A stretch of 63,274 bases of DNA from Streptomyces sp. CoH27 (GCF_020181035.1 NZ_JAIQYY010000030.1:1-63274), one strand, 5' to 3'; positions 43,101 through 52,583 are shown, counted from the first letter of the stretch. Program-made: numbers and translations. Notes: generated by a model from the sequence alone, not told the origin.

Positions 43101-44377
43101 GACTGGTCCCCCTTACGGTCCTGAGGCGCGCCCTGCCCGGCGAGCAGATCGGCCGCCAGCTGCTGGTAGCGCAGCACGGCCTGCTCGGCCACCCGCAGAT
43201 CGCAGGGCGCGCTCCACAGCATGCGCCGGGCCGCGTCGTACCGCTCGACCAGGAACGGGTCCTCGGCCAGCCCGTGCCGGGCCACCTTCGCCTTGTACGC
43301 GTCGAGCCGGCCGCGCAGCTCCGCGCGGACCGCGAGCGGCGCGGTGACGGCGGTCAACGACTCGCGGGCGCGCAGCAGTTCGTCCTCGGCCTTCTCCTCC
43401 AGCGACTCCAGCAGCGGGGAGAGCCGGTGCCACTGCGCCTGCCTGCGGTACTCGGCGGCCGCCGCGAGCTGCTCCTGGAGCGCGGTCGGCGGGCCGCTGA
43501 CCACCGGCACCTCGGTCGCGGCGATCTTCGCCAGCACCTCGCCGCGCGCGGTGCGGGCCTCGGCGAGGGTGCGGTCGGCGCGCGAGAGCACGTCCCGCAG
43601 CCGGATCAGCCGCTGCTCGGCGTCCTGCCGGACCGTCAGCACGGCGTCGATCTCCCGGCGCACGTCCTCCAGGGCGCGCGCCTCACGGTCGTACACCGTG
43701 GTGTCCGGCCGGCCGCCGCCGGGCGCCGAACTGCCCTCGGCCGGCACCCAGAACGCGAGCGGGTCGGAGACGACGTCCTCGCGCAGCTTGGTCAGGGTGC
43801 GGGTGATCCGCTCCAGGTCGTCGCCCGCCGGGTGCTCGCCGGGGCGTACGCCGACGGAGTGCGCGAGCGTGCGGGTGCGCTGGAGCTCGGCGGCGAGTAA
43901 ATCGATCCGGGCGGGCAGCGCCGACCACACCGCGTCGGCGGCGACGACCAGGTCCAGGCTCGTCGCGTACAGCTCGTTCATCCGGTCCACCAGGGTGGCC
44001 AGCGAGAAGGTCTCGCTGAGCCTGCCGACCTCGCTGCCGGCGACGGTCACCGCGTCACCGCGCAGCAGCCCGGTCAGCTCCGTCAGGTCCTCGCGGCTGG
44101 ACCAGCGGCGCCGGGCCCGGATCTCGCGGGCGCCGCGCAGCGCGGCGGTGTAGGCGTCGAAGTACGTCCACAGCAGGGTGATCCGCGCCTCGGTGGCCTG
44201 CCAGCGCTCCCTGGTCACACCGGTCAGCACGGCGCCTTCGAGGAGTCTGCGGCCCGCGTGGTCCTGGAGGGCCAGCAGCGAGGTCTCGATCGCCTCGTGC
44301 TCCTGGCCGAGCCGCGCCAGCGCACGGTCCACCTCGTCCCGGTCCATCACCGGCCCGGCGGGGTCCGTGACGCCCAT
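43097..44377 (-). CDS. Coiled-coil protein of the PknG cluster, unknown function
   Basis: A 426-residue, almost entirely helical protein rich in Leu, Ala, Arg and Glu, with heptad-like spacing over most of its length (for example ARLGQEHEAIETSLLALQDH, DAEQRLIRLRDVLSRADRTL). No membrane segment or catalytic motif. It lies between glnH and pknG and overlaps the pknG start, so expression is tightly linked. It is not part of the mycobacterial pknG-glnH-glnX set, so it may be a Streptomyces-specific adaptor between GlnX and PknG. Confidence 0.8.
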   Translation of the reverse strand: MGVTDPAGPVMDRDEVDRALARLGQEHEAIETSLLALQDHAGRRLLEGAVLTGVTRERWQATEARITLLWTYFDAYTAALRGAREIRARRRWSSREDLTELTGLLRGDAVTVAGSEVGRLSETFSLATLVDRMNELYATSLDLVVAADAVWSALPARIDLLAAELQRTRTLAHSVGVRPGEHPAGDDLERITRTLTKLREDVVSDPLAFWVPAEGSSAPGGGRPDTTVYDREARALEDVRREIDAVLTVRQDAEQRLIRLRDVLSRADRTLAEARTARGEVLAKIAATEVPVVSGPPTALQEQLAAAAEYRRQAQWHRLSPLLESLEEKAEDELLRARESLTAVTAPLAVRAELRGRLDAYKAKVARHGLAEDPFLVERYDAARRMLWSAPCDLRVAEQAVLRYQQLAADLLAGQGAPQDRKGDQS

Positions 44378-44433
44378 CGATCACCTCTCGCTTCGTTCCC
44401 GGTATTCCAAGTGTTCCAAGGCCGTGTGGGGAT

Positions 44434-45465
44434 TCAACTGGTCCGCAGATAGCGCGGTGCGGGCGGCTCGGAGGCCGCCGAGTCCTTTCCGAGTGTCGCC
44501 GACAGCCAGGTGTCGTACGACTGCTGCCAGCCGCTCGCGCGGTAGTCCACCAGAACGCGGTTGACCCGGCGTACCAGATCGGAGGCGTCCTTCTTCATCG
44601 CCACGCCGTAGTACTCGGTGGTGAACGCCCCGCCCTTCAGTTCGACGGTCGGGTCCTGCGCGGCCTGGCTGGCGGCGAGCGCGCCGTCGGTCACCACCGC
44701 GTCCACCTCGCCGAGTTGCAGCCGGACCAGGCAGTCCAGCTGGTTCGGCACGGTGGTGGAGATGTCGGTCGTCGCGGGCAGGGTGCCGGCCTTCTTGTCG
44801 GCGTCCAGCTTGGTGTACGCGGTCGAACCGGCCGCCGTGCAGAGCTTCTTCCCGGCCAGCGTGGAGTTGTAGCCGGTGATCGACGACGACTTGGGCGCGA
44901 GGACCTGCTGGCCGGTCTTGAAGTAGGGCGCCGAGAAGGCGACTTGGGAGAGCCGGCCGCAGGTGATCGTCATCGTCCGGACGACCATGTCCACCCGGCC
45001 GTCCTGGATCGCGGAGATGCGCTGGCTGGTCGGGATCGCCTTGAACTGCACCGCGTCCGGGTCGCCGAGGATGTCCTGGGCGATCCGGTGCACCAGGTCG
45101 ATGTCGAAGCCCTCCAGCTCCGCGCCCTGGGTGTTCGGGTTGCGGTAGCCCCAGTGGTAGCTGTTCTGGTCGACGCCGACGATCAGCTTGCGCCGCTCGC
45201 CCGTACGGGCCTTGATCGCGTCGATCGTCGGCCCGTCCGCGCCCGACGGCGACAGGGTCTGGTCCTGCGCCGAGGAGTCCTGGCAGCTCCCGGCGCGGGC
45301 CTGGACGCCGTCGGCGACCGGCTGACCGGTGCGCGGCGCCTGGTCCGGGGCCCGCTGGGTGCACGGCAGCAGCAGGACGAAGGCCAGCGCCAGCGCGCAT
45401 GCCACCATCATCGCGCCGACCCCGCCCCAGCCCCGCAGGGAGGCCCGTACACGGCTCGCGTACAT
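44434..45465 (-). CDS. glnH: Amino-acid binding protein GlnH of the GlnX-PknG pathway
   Basis: A 343-residue periplasmic-type binding protein (SBP family 3). An N-terminal membrane segment (MMVACALALAFVLLLPCTQ) exports it; the cysteine lacks a perfect lipobox, so it may stay membrane anchored. Binding-domain motifs are LIVGVDQNSYHWGYRN, AQDILGDPDAVQFKAIPTSQ and VDMVVRTMTITCGRL. There is no transporter permease beside it; the neighbours are GlnX and PknG, which points to sensing rather than uptake. The ATG at 45465 follows GGGGGCAGG; a GTG six codons upstream overlaps the GlnX stop. Confidence 0.87.
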   Translation of the reverse strand: MYASRVRASLRGWGGVGAMMVACALALAFVLLLPCTQRAPDQAPRTGQPVADGVQARAGSCQDSSAQDQTLSPSGADGPTIDAIKARTGERRKLIVGVDQNSYHWGYRNPNTQGAELEGFDIDLVHRIAQDILGDPDAVQFKAIPTSQRISAIQDGRVDMVVRTMTITCGRLSQVAFSAPYFKTGQQVLAPKSSSITGYNSTLAGKKLCTAAGSTAYTKLDADKKAGTLPATTDISTTVPNQLDCLVRLQLGEVDAVVTDGALAASQAAQDPTVELKGGAFTTEYYGVAMKKDASDLVRRVNRVLVDYRASGWQQSYDTWLSATLGKDSAASEPPAPRYLRTS

Positions 45466-45479
45466 CGTCCTGCCCCCTG

Positions 45480-46922
45480 TCACCGGTACTCCGAGAGTCT
45501 GCGCCCGATGCCGGCCACCGCGCCGGCCGCGCCGAGCACCGCGAGCACGGCCGCGCCCGCCGGCAGCCCGGCCAGCGCGTCCCGCCCGTCGGACGCGGCC
45601 TGCTGGAACTCCGCCTGCTCATGCCCGATGGCCTGGGCGAGATTGCTGTCCACGCTGTCGAAGCACTCGCCGGTGGCGCCCTTGGCGCCGATGACCTTGT
45701 CCAGCGCCTGCTGGTAGTTGCCGTTCTCGTCCTCGGTGCGGACGGCCGTGTGCCGCTGCTTCCACACCGCCATGTTGCTCTCGGCCGCCTTCACCGGGGC
45801 GCTGCCGCCCTGGTCGTCGGCGAGCGTCGCCGCCTGGCCCAGGCCCTTGCCGAGCACGGCCATGTCCTTGTCGAAGTCGTAGTAGTAGGCGTCGTACGTC
45901 TGCCCGTCGACCGTGACGGTCTCGGCGCCGCGCGCCACCAGGCTCAGGTTCTCGTTGCCGCGCGCCTTCAGGGAGGCGATCCGGGCGTCGTGCAGCACGG
46001 TCAGCGAGCGGATGCCGTGGTCGTAGGAGCCGTTCAGCTCGGTGCGGGCCACCGTGTGCCCGACGACCAGCCACAGCAGGGCGACCGTGGTGGCGGAGGA
46101 GGCGGCGACCAGGCCGTGGTTGAGGACACGGTGGGTGCGCCGGTAGGTGCGGTGCTGGGCCCAGCCGAGCGCGGCCAGCGCGAGCACGCCGAGCCCGATC
46201 GCGACCCAGGGGTACGGCGTGGCGTCGCCGTAGTCGGCGTCGAGCCGCCCGTTCTCCGTGGTGTAGAGATCCTCCGCGGCCGGGAGCATCTCCTTCTGCA
46301 TCTTCTCGTTGGCGTAGCGCAGATAGGCGCCGCCGACCGGATAGCCCTGCCGGTTGTAGGTCCGGGCCCGCTCCACAAGTCCCTTGTACTCGGGCAGCAG
46401 CCGGTTCAGCCTGGCGATCGTCGCCTCGGAGGCGGAGCCGGGCTCGGCGTTCGCGGCCGCCGTCACCAGGCCGGAGGCGGCCGCGTCGATGTCCTTCTCG
46501 TACCGGTCCCGGGAGGCCGCCGTCTCCTGGCCGCCGGCCAGGAACCCGCTGGAGGCGGCCGTGTTGGCGTCGGCGAGCGAGCGGTAGATGTCGGCCGCGC
46601 CGGAGCTCAGCGGCTGGCTGCGGTGCAGCACGTCGTCGGCGGCGGCCGAACGCGTGTCGGCCTGCCAGGCGGCACTCGCCCCGAACGCCACGACCAGCAG
46701 CGCCAGGACGGCCCCGATGATCCGCAGCCGGCCCGGCTCGGTGGTGGCCGCGGTCCGCAGCCGGTCGACGCCCTCGGCGAAGGCGGTCCGACGGACGGAC
46801 GCGGCGGGACCGGCGGCCGTGGGCGCCGGACGGCCGGGCTGCGGGGGGATGCCGGGAGCGGCGGCGGGCATGCCGGGGCCCGCCGGTGGTGGCGCCGTGC
46901 TGCTTCTCGGCGGGTGTGTCAC
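45480..46922 (-). CDS. glnX: Membrane sensor protein GlnX
   Basis: A 480-residue membrane protein with four hydrophobic helices: about residue 65 (IIGAVLALLVVAFGASAAW), after a 150-residue helical outer loop (WVAIGLGVLALAALGWAQ), soon after (GLVAASSATTVALLWLVVGH), and near the C-terminus (GAAVLAVLGAAGAVAGIG). The two long helical loops would lie outside and contact GlnH. This matches mycobacterial GlnX, which passes the GlnH signal to PknG. I chose the GTG at 46922 behind GGGGGAGG; its Pro-rich first 50 residues are cytoplasmic. It is the first gene of the cluster, and the stop touches the glnH start. Confidence 0.87.
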   Translation of the reverse strand: MTHPPRSSTAPPPAGPGMPAAAPGIPPQPGRPAPTAAGPAASVRRTAFAEGVDRLRTAATTEPGRLRIIGAVLALLVVAFGASAAWQADTRSAAADDVLHRSQPLSSGAADIYRSLADANTAASSGFLAGGQETAASRDRYEKDIDAAASGLVTAAANAEPGSASEATIARLNRLLPEYKGLVERARTYNRQGYPVGGAYLRYANEKMQKEMLPAAEDLYTTENGRLDADYGDATPYPWVAIGLGVLALAALGWAQHRTYRRTHRVLNHGLVAASSATTVALLWLVVGHTVARTELNGSYDHGIRSLTVLHDARIASLKARGNENLSLVARGAETVTVDGQTYDAYYYDFDKDMAVLGKGLGQAATLADDQGGSAPVKAAESNMAVWKQRHTAVRTEDENGNYQQALDKVIGAKGATGECFDSVDSNLAQAIGHEQAEFQQAASDGRDALAGLPAGAAVLAVLGAAGAVAGIGRRLSEYR

Positions 46923-47091
46923 TCGACCTCCCCCAGGGTCCTTCGTCGCCGCCCAGTATCGCGGCACGCACCGGCATCCGCACCGGCCTTCACTGGATCT
47001 TGATTGGATCGCAGTGTGCGCCTCACACGAAGCGCCGTGCGCGCCCCCCATGAATACGCCCTGTGCAGCTGTTCGGTTCCGCCGGGGTCCG

Positions 47092-48075
47092 CTACCTCTC
47101 CCAGTACGCCCGCGCCCGCTCCTGCGCCCGCATGTCCGCCCCCAGCCGGTCCAGCCCCAGCAGGGCCGCGCCCAGGACCGGGCTCGCCGTCACGACGTGG
47201 ACGCCGGCCTTGGGGGCGCGGGTGGCCAGCAGGTCGCGGATGCCGTCGTCGAGGAGGGCGTGACCGGCCGTCAGGACGCTGCCGCCGAGCAGCACGGGCG
47301 TCTCCTCGCCGAGGAGGTCCAGGCGGGTCAGCGCCACGGTGGCCATCGCCGTCACCTCCTCGGCGAGCCGGGCGACGATCGCACGGGCCACCGGGTCGCC
47401 CTCGGCGGCCGTGGCGAAGAGGACCGGGGTCAGTTCGTGCCGGCGGTCGTGGTCGACCTGCTCCAGGTGCAGGGCCTCGATGAGCGCGTACATCGTCGGC
47501 AGGCCGAAGTGGCCGGGCAGGCTCCGGGCCAGGGCCGTCGAGCCGCCCCTGCCGTCCTCCGCGCGGGCCGCGTGCCACAGGGCCTCCTCCGCCAGGCCCC
47601 AACCCCCGCCCCAGTCACCGGAGATCCGGCCCAGCGCCGGGAAGCGGGCGGTACGGCCGTCGGGGCGCATGCCGACGCAGTTGATGCCCGCGCCGCACAC
47701 CACGGCCACGCCCCGCGGTTCGGCCACCCCTGCCCGCAGGATCGCGAAGGTGTCGTTGCGGACCTCCACCGACGTGCCCCATCCGCGTGCCTCCAGCGCG
47801 GCCGCCAACCGCTCCTCCTCCACCGGAAGATCGGCGTTGGCGAGGCAGGCCGAGACATGCGCGACGGAGGTGACGCCCGCGTCGGCGAAGGCCCGCCCCA
47901 CCGGGTCGGCCAGCGCGTCCAGCGCCGCCGCCACCCCCACCACGGGCGGTCGGAAGCCGCCGCCGCGGGCCGTGGCCAGGACCTCCCCGGCGGCGGTGAC
48001 CACGGCCACGTCGGTCTTGCTGTTTCCCGCGTCGATGGCGAGTACCCCTGCGGGAACAGGTGAGGTCAGGCCCAC
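47092..48075 (-). CDS. csnK: N-acetylglucosamine/glucosamine kinase-like (BadF/BadG family), CsnK
   Basis: A 327-residue sugar kinase of the ASKHA fold. VLAIDAGNSKTDVAVV forms the first phosphate loop, VAVVCGAGINCVGM the GAG loop, GRISGDWGGGWGLAEEAL the GDEGS-like segment, and TPVLLGGSVLTAG the adenosine motif. In Streptomyces csnK, the last gene of the csnR-K operon, phosphorylates glucosamine units from chitosan oligosaccharides. The GTG at 48075 overlaps the csnH stop by 10 bases and has GGGAG nine bases upstream. Confidence 0.85.
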   Translation of the reverse strand: MGLTSPVPAGVLAIDAGNSKTDVAVVTAAGEVLATARGGGFRPPVVGVAAALDALADPVGRAFADAGVTSVAHVSACLANADLPVEEERLAAALEARGWGTSVEVRNDTFAILRAGVAEPRGVAVVCGAGINCVGMRPDGRTARFPALGRISGDWGGGWGLAEEALWHAARAEDGRGGSTALARSLPGHFGLPTMYALIEALHLEQVDHDRRHELTPVLFATAAEGDPVARAIVARLAEEVTAMATVALTRLDLLGEETPVLLGGSVLTAGHALLDDGIRDLLATRAPKAGVHVVTASPVLGAALLGLDRLGADMRAQERARAYWER

Positions 48076-49331
48076 GCGAGGTGCTCCCGGTTGTGTGCGA
48101 TCAGCTGGTCGGTGAGGCGGTCGGCATAGTCGTACTGGCCGATCAGCGGATGGGCGAGCAGCGCGCGGAAGACACGGTCGCGGCCGCCGCGCAGCGCCGC
48201 CTCCAGGGCCAGGTCCTCGTACGCCGTCACATTCGCGATCAGCCCCGAGAAGAGCGGGTCGAGGTCGCCGACGGGCAGCGGGGCGGGGCCGGCCGGGCCC
48301 ACCGCCGCCTGGACCTCGATCACCGCGTCGTCGGGGAGGAAGGGGAGTGTGCCCTTGTTGAGCGTGTTCACCACCTGGTACGGGCTGCCCCCTCCGCCCA
48401 GCAGGGCCGCCGCCAGGTCCACGGCCGCCTCCGAGTAGAAGGCACCGCCCCGCTTCGCCAGCAGGGCCGGCTTCTCGTCCAGGGCCGGGTCGCCGTACAT
48501 CGTCAGCAACTCCCGCTCCATCTGCGCCACTTCGGCGGCCCGGGAGGGCTTCGTGCGCAGCTCGTTCACGACCTCGTCGTGGGCGTAGTAGTAGCGCAGG
48601 TAGTAGGACGGGACCACGCCGAGGCGGTCCAGCAGGGGGCGGGGCAGGCGGACGTCGCCGGCGATCGCGTCGCCGTGCTCGGCCAGCAGCCTCGGCAGCA
48701 CGTCCGCGCCCTCCGGGCCGCCCAGCCGGACGCCCGTCTCCCAGGTGAGGTGGTTGAGGCCGACGTGCCCGAGGTGGACGTCGGCCGGGGCCACACCGAG
48801 CAGGTTTGCAAAGGTGCGCTGGAAGCCGATCGCCACGTTGCACAGCCCGACCGCCCGGTGCCCGGTCTGGAGCAGGGCGCGGGTGACGATGCCGACCGGG
48901 TTGGTGAAGTCGACGATCCACGCGCGCGGGTTGGTACGGCGGACCCGTTCGGCGATGTCCAGCACCACCGGTACCGTCCGCAGGGCCTTCGCCAGACCGC
49001 CCGCGCCGGTGGTCTCCTGTCCGACGCAGCCGCACTCCAGCGGCCAGGTCTCGTCCTGCTGCCGGGCCGCCTGGCCGCCGACGCGCAGCTGGAGCAGGAC
49101 GGCGTCGGCGTCCTCGACGCCCGCGTCCAGGTCGGAGGTGGTGACGATCCGGCCGTCGTGGCCCTGCTTGGCGAAGATACGGCGGGCCAGGCCGCCGACC
49201 AGGCGGAGGCGCTCGGCGTCCGGGTCCACCAGGACCAGTTCCTCGACGGGCAGGGTGTCCCTGAGCCGTGCGAAGCCGTCGATGAGTTCGGGGGTGTAGG
49301 TCGAGCCGCCGCCGACCACGGTGAGTTTCAC
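48066..49331 (-). CDS. csnH: Glycoside hydrolase family 4, CsnH
   Basis: A 421-residue GH4 enzyme. It has the NAD-binding start LTVVGGGSTYTPELIDGF, the GLCNVAIGFQR segment containing the metal-binding Cys and Asn, and LGHVGLNHL with its His ligand. GH4 enzymes cleave glycosidic bonds by an unusual NAD-dependent oxidation/elimination route and often act on 6-phospho sugars. In the csn operon it breaks imported chitosan oligosaccharides, which fits a neighbour kinase. It starts at an ATG seven bases from the permease gene. Confidence 0.88.
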   Translation of the reverse strand: MKLTVVGGGSTYTPELIDGFARLRDTLPVEELVLVDPDAERLRLVGGLARRIFAKQGHDGRIVTTSDLDAGVEDADAVLLQLRVGGQAARQQDETWPLECGCVGQETTGAGGLAKALRTVPVVLDIAERVRRTNPRAWIVDFTNPVGIVTRALLQTGHRAVGLCNVAIGFQRTFANLLGVAPADVHLGHVGLNHLTWETGVRLGGPEGADVLPRLLAEHGDAIAGDVRLPRPLLDRLGVVPSYYLRYYYAHDEVVNELRTKPSRAAEVAQMERELLTMYGDPALDEKPALLAKRGGAFYSEAAVDLAAALLGGGGSPYQVVNTLNKGTLPFLPDDAVIEVQAAVGPAGPAPLPVGDLDPLFSGLIANVTAYEDLALEAALRGGRDRVFRALLAHPLIGQYDYADRLTDQLIAHNREHLAWA

Positions 49332-49338
49332 AGTCAGA

Positions 49339-50232
49339 TCAACCCTTTACTCCGGTGAGGGTGACGCCTTCCACGAACGCCTTCTGGGCGAAGAAGAACA
49401 CGAGGATCACGGGGGCCATGACCAGCACGGTCGCGGCCATGGTGAGATTCCAGTCGGTGTGGTGGGCGCCCTTGAAGGACTCCAGGCCGTAACTCAGCGT
49501 CCAGGCACCGGGGTTCTCGGACGCGTAGATCTGCGGGCCGAAGTAGTCGTTCCAGGCGTAGAAGAACTGGAAGAGGGCCACGGCGGAGATGCCCGGTTTG
49601 GCCATCGGCAGGACCACCCGCACCAGGGTCCTGAGATCCCCGCAGCCGTCGACCTTCGCCGCGTCCAGATACTCGTTGGGGATCGTCATCAGGAACTGGC
49701 GCAGCAGGAAGACGGAGAAGGCGTCGCCGAACGCCATCGGGATGATCAGCGGCCACAGCGTGCCGGACAGGTCCAGCTGCTTCGCCCAGAAGAGGTACAT
49801 CGGGATGACGACCACCTGCGGGGGCAGCATCATCATCGAGATCACCAGCATCAGCGACAGATTCCGGCCCCGGAAGCGGAACGTGGCGAGCGCGTACGCC
49901 ACCGGGATCGAGGAGACGACGGTGAGCACGGTGCCGAGGCCGGCGTAGACCAGGGTGTTCCGCCACCAGGTCAGGAAGCCCGGTGTGTCGAAGACCTGCC
50001 GGTAGTTGCCCCACTCCCAGGTGTGCGGGATCAGATCCCGGCTGAGGGCCTGGCTGTCGCTCATCAGCGAGGTCAGGAACACGAAGACGAAGGGCAGCGT
50101 GAAGAACAGCGCGGCGGCGACGCCGAGGGAGTGGACCGCGATCCATTCGAGGAGGGCCCTGCGCCGGGCGGTGCGCTCGGCCCCGGACACCGGGGCGGTC
50201 AGCTCGACCGGTTGGTCCAGTACCTGGGTCAT
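49339..50232 (-). CDS. csnG: Sugar ABC transporter permease, CsnG
   Basis: A 297-residue inner-membrane permease of the MalG type with six hydrophobic segments (LFFTLPFVFVFLTSLM, TVLTVVSSIPVAYALATF and others) and the EAA-type cytoplasmic loop LDAAKVDGCGDLRTLVRVVLP that docks the ATPase. No ATPase gene is in the operon; in Streptomyces the shared MsiK ATPase serves such importers. It follows csnF by two bases. Confidence 0.92.
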   Translation of the reverse strand: MTQVLDQPVELTAPVSGAERTARRRALLEWIAVHSLGVAAALFFTLPFVFVFLTSLMSDSQALSRDLIPHTWEWGNYRQVFDTPGFLTWWRNTLVYAGLGTVLTVVSSIPVAYALATFRFRGRNLSLMLVISMMMLPPQVVVIPMYLFWAKQLDLSGTLWPLIIPMAFGDAFSVFLLRQFLMTIPNEYLDAAKVDGCGDLRTLVRVVLPMAKPGISAVALFQFFYAWNDYFGPQIYASENPGAWTLSYGLESFKGAHHTDWNLTMAATVLVMAPVILVFFFAQKAFVEGVTLTGVKG

Positions 50233-50234
50233 GG

Positions 50235-51176
50235 TCAGTCACCTGCCTGGATGAGACCGCCCCGGCGCCGCATCAGCAGCGCGGTGAACGCCATCGACAG
50301 GGCGAAGAGGACGAGGGCGACGACACACGCGGAGCCGTAGTCGAAGCGCTGGAAGCCGAGGTTGTAGACGAGCTGGGGGAGGGTGAGCGTGGACTTGTCG
50401 GGGTAGCCGGGTTCGAACTGGGCGCCGGCGCCCTGGATCACGCCCGAGGCGACCTTCCCGGCGATCAGCGGCTGGGTGTAGTACTGCATCGTCTGGATGA
50501 CGCCCGTGACGACGGCGAACATCACGATCGGCGCGATGTTCGGCAGCGTGACGTACCGGAAGCGCTGCCACGCGGACGCGCCGTCCAGCTCGGCCGCCTC
50601 GTACTGCTCCGTCGGCACGTCGAGCAGCGCGGCCATGAAGATGACCATCAGGTCGCCGACGCCCCACAGCGCGAGCAGGGTCAGGGCGGGCTTGGACCAG
50701 GTGGGGTCGTTGAACCAGCCCGGCGCCGGGACGCCCGCATTTTCCAGGATCGAGTTGACCGGCCCGGTACCGGGGTTGAGGAGAAAGGCGAATGCCATGG
50801 TGGCGGCGACCGGCGGGGCCAGGTAGGGCAGATAGAAGAGGGTGCGGAAGACCCCCGTGCCGGTCTTGATCTTGGTGATCAGCAGCCCGATGCCCAGCCC
50901 GAACACGACCCGGAGCGAGACCATCACCACGACCAGCCACAGGGTGTTGCGCAGGGCGGGCCAGAAGAGCGGGTAGTGCGCGAAGACGTAGGTCCAGTTC
51001 TTGCCCCCGCTCCACGTCGGCGGCCGGAAGCCGTCGTAGTGCATGAAGGAGAAGTAGACCGTCGAGATCAGCGGGTACGCGAAGAAGACCGCGAAGCCGA
51101 TCAGCCAGGGCGACATGAAGGCGGCCGTACGGAGCGCTGCCCTGCGGCGCTTCGAGGCGAGAGTGACCGTACTCAT
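50235..51176 (-). CDS. csnF: Sugar ABC transporter permease, CsnF
   Basis: A 313-residue permease of the MalF type with six membrane helices (MSPWLIGFAVFFAYPLISTV, LWLVVVMVSLRVVFGLGIGL, MVIFMAALLDV and others) and the EAA loop YEAAELDGASAWQRFRYVTL. It forms the channel with CsnG. It starts 12 bases after the csnE stop. Confidence 0.92.
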   Translation of the reverse strand: MSTVTLASKRRRAALRTAAFMSPWLIGFAVFFAYPLISTVYFSFMHYDGFRPPTWSGGKNWTYVFAHYPLFWPALRNTLWLVVVMVSLRVVFGLGIGLLITKIKTGTGVFRTLFYLPYLAPPVAATMAFAFLLNPGTGPVNSILENAGVPAPGWFNDPTWSKPALTLLALWGVGDLMVIFMAALLDVPTEQYEAAELDGASAWQRFRYVTLPNIAPIVMFAVVTGVIQTMQYYTQPLIAGKVASGVIQGAGAQFEPGYPDKSTLTLPQLVYNLGFQRFDYGSACVVALVLFALSMAFTALLMRRRGGLIQAGD

Positions 51177-51188
51177 GGGCTGATGCGC

Positions 51189-52532
51189 CTACTTCGCCTG
51201 CGCGATGTCGGTGTCGATCTGCGCGGCCGTCTTCTTCAGGCCGGACTTCAGATCGGTGACCTTGCCGCTTTCGTAGTCGTAGCCGAACTGCTGGATCGTC
51301 ACCAGGTACTGGCCGCCGTTGACGGAGGCGGGGGTGGTGGCGGAATCCGGGTCGGCGGCGATGTCCAGGAAGGTCTTGAAGCGGGGGTCGTACGTCAGCT
51401 TCGGGGACTTCAGGGCGGCGAGTGTGGAGGGCACGTTGTGCAGGTCGTTGGAGAACCCGACCACCGCGTCCGTGTCCGTGGTCATGTACTTCACCAGCTC
51501 CCAGGCCGCGTTCTGCTTGTGGCTGGTGGCGGCGATGCCCGCGATGGTGCCGGTGATGTAACCCTTGCCGTACTGCGCGGCCTGGTCGTCGGGCACGGGC
51601 AGCGGGGCGACCCCGATGTCGAAGCCCGGCTTGGCGGCCAGCGCCATCCCGAGCCGCCACTCGCCGTCGAGCTGCATGGCGACCTGACCGGTGTGGAAGG
51701 GGTGCTTCGGACCCCACTCGTCACCGAGGGTCGACCGGAACCTCTCCAGCTTCCGGAATCCGCCGAGTTCGTCCACGAGCCGCTTCTGCAGGGTGAATCC
51801 CTTGTCGAAGGCGGGGTCCTTGGCGAGGTTCGACTTTCCGTTCTTGTCGAAGTACGTCGGCGAGAACTGCGCGAAGTAGTGCTCGGTGGTGGATTCCCAG
51901 CCGTGGTAGTCCGGCATGAACCCGAGCTGCTTGTAGGAATCCCCGTCGGGAACGGTCAGCTTCTTGGCGTCGGCCTCGAACTCGCTCCACGTCTTGGGCG
52001 GTCCGGCGATGCCGGCCTTCTTGAAGGCGGTCTTGTTGTAGTAGAGCCCGTACGCGTCACCGAGCAGCGGGACCGTGCACCGGTCGCCCTGGAACTGGGT
52101 GTACTCGTTCATCGTCTTCGGGAAGGTCGCGGCGGGATCGATGCCGGACTTCTTGAAGAAGGGGTTGAGATCGACCAGCGCGCCCGAGGAGCAGAACTTG
52201 CCCACGTTGTTGGTGGTGAAGGAGGAGATGACGTCCGGGGCGTCGCCGCCGCCCGACCGCAGTGCCTGATTGATCTTGTCGTCGGTCATGTCGCCGACGA
52301 TGTGCACATGGATGTTGGGGTGCGCCTTCTCGAAGCCGGCGACGAGCTTCCTGACCGCCTGCACCTCGTTCGGCGCGCTCCAGGCGTGCCAGAAGTTGAT
52401 CGTCGTGTCCTTCGAGGCGTCGTCCGTGGCGCCGGAGCCGGACTGCCCCGTACAGGCGGTGGTGAGCAGGGCGAGGGTGGCGGTGAGGGCGAAAGCCGCT
52501 TTTCGGGCAGCTGAGGGTATGGCTTCGGGCAT
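51189..52532 (-). CDS. csnE: Sugar-binding lipoprotein, CsnE
   Basis: A 447-residue extracellular solute-binding protein (family 1). It has a signal peptide and lipobox (ALLTTACTG, with the Cys as lipid anchor), then TINFWHAWSAPNEVQAVRKL, FEKAHPNIHVHIV, LLGDAYGLYYNKTAFKKAGI and GSDLYVINAF-like strands of the two-lobed fold. In the csn operon it captures chitosan oligosaccharides for CsnFG. The ATG follows GGGAGACC, 51 bases downstream of csnR with no terminator between them. Confidence 0.92.
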   Translation of the reverse strand: MPEAIPSAARKAAFALTATLALLTTACTGQSGSGATDDASKDTTINFWHAWSAPNEVQAVRKLVAGFEKAHPNIHVHIVGDMTDDKINQALRSGGGDAPDVISSFTTNNVGKFCSSGALVDLNPFFKKSGIDPAATFPKTMNEYTQFQGDRCTVPLLGDAYGLYYNKTAFKKAGIAGPPKTWSEFEADAKKLTVPDGDSYKQLGFMPDYHGWESTTEHYFAQFSPTYFDKNGKSNLAKDPAFDKGFTLQKRLVDELGGFRKLERFRSTLGDEWGPKHPFHTGQVAMQLDGEWRLGMALAAKPGFDIGVAPLPVPDDQAAQYGKGYITGTIAGIAATSHKQNAAWELVKYMTTDTDAVVGFSNDLHNVPSTLAALKSPKLTYDPRFKTFLDIAADPDSATTPASVNGGQYLVTIQQFGYDYESGKVTDLKSGLKKTAAQIDTDIAQAK

Positions 52533-52583
52533 GGCGAGGTCTCCCAGGGACGGGGTCGGGAAAAACGGGGGGTGGGGGGCGCT

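Noticed and set aside
39168..43124. Very long plus-strand open frame (1318 codons) across the PP2C and PknG genes
   Set aside because: It mirrors the minus-strand genes, has no family resemblance and is full of Arg/Gly/His runs. This is a typical antisense shadow of high-GC coding DNA.
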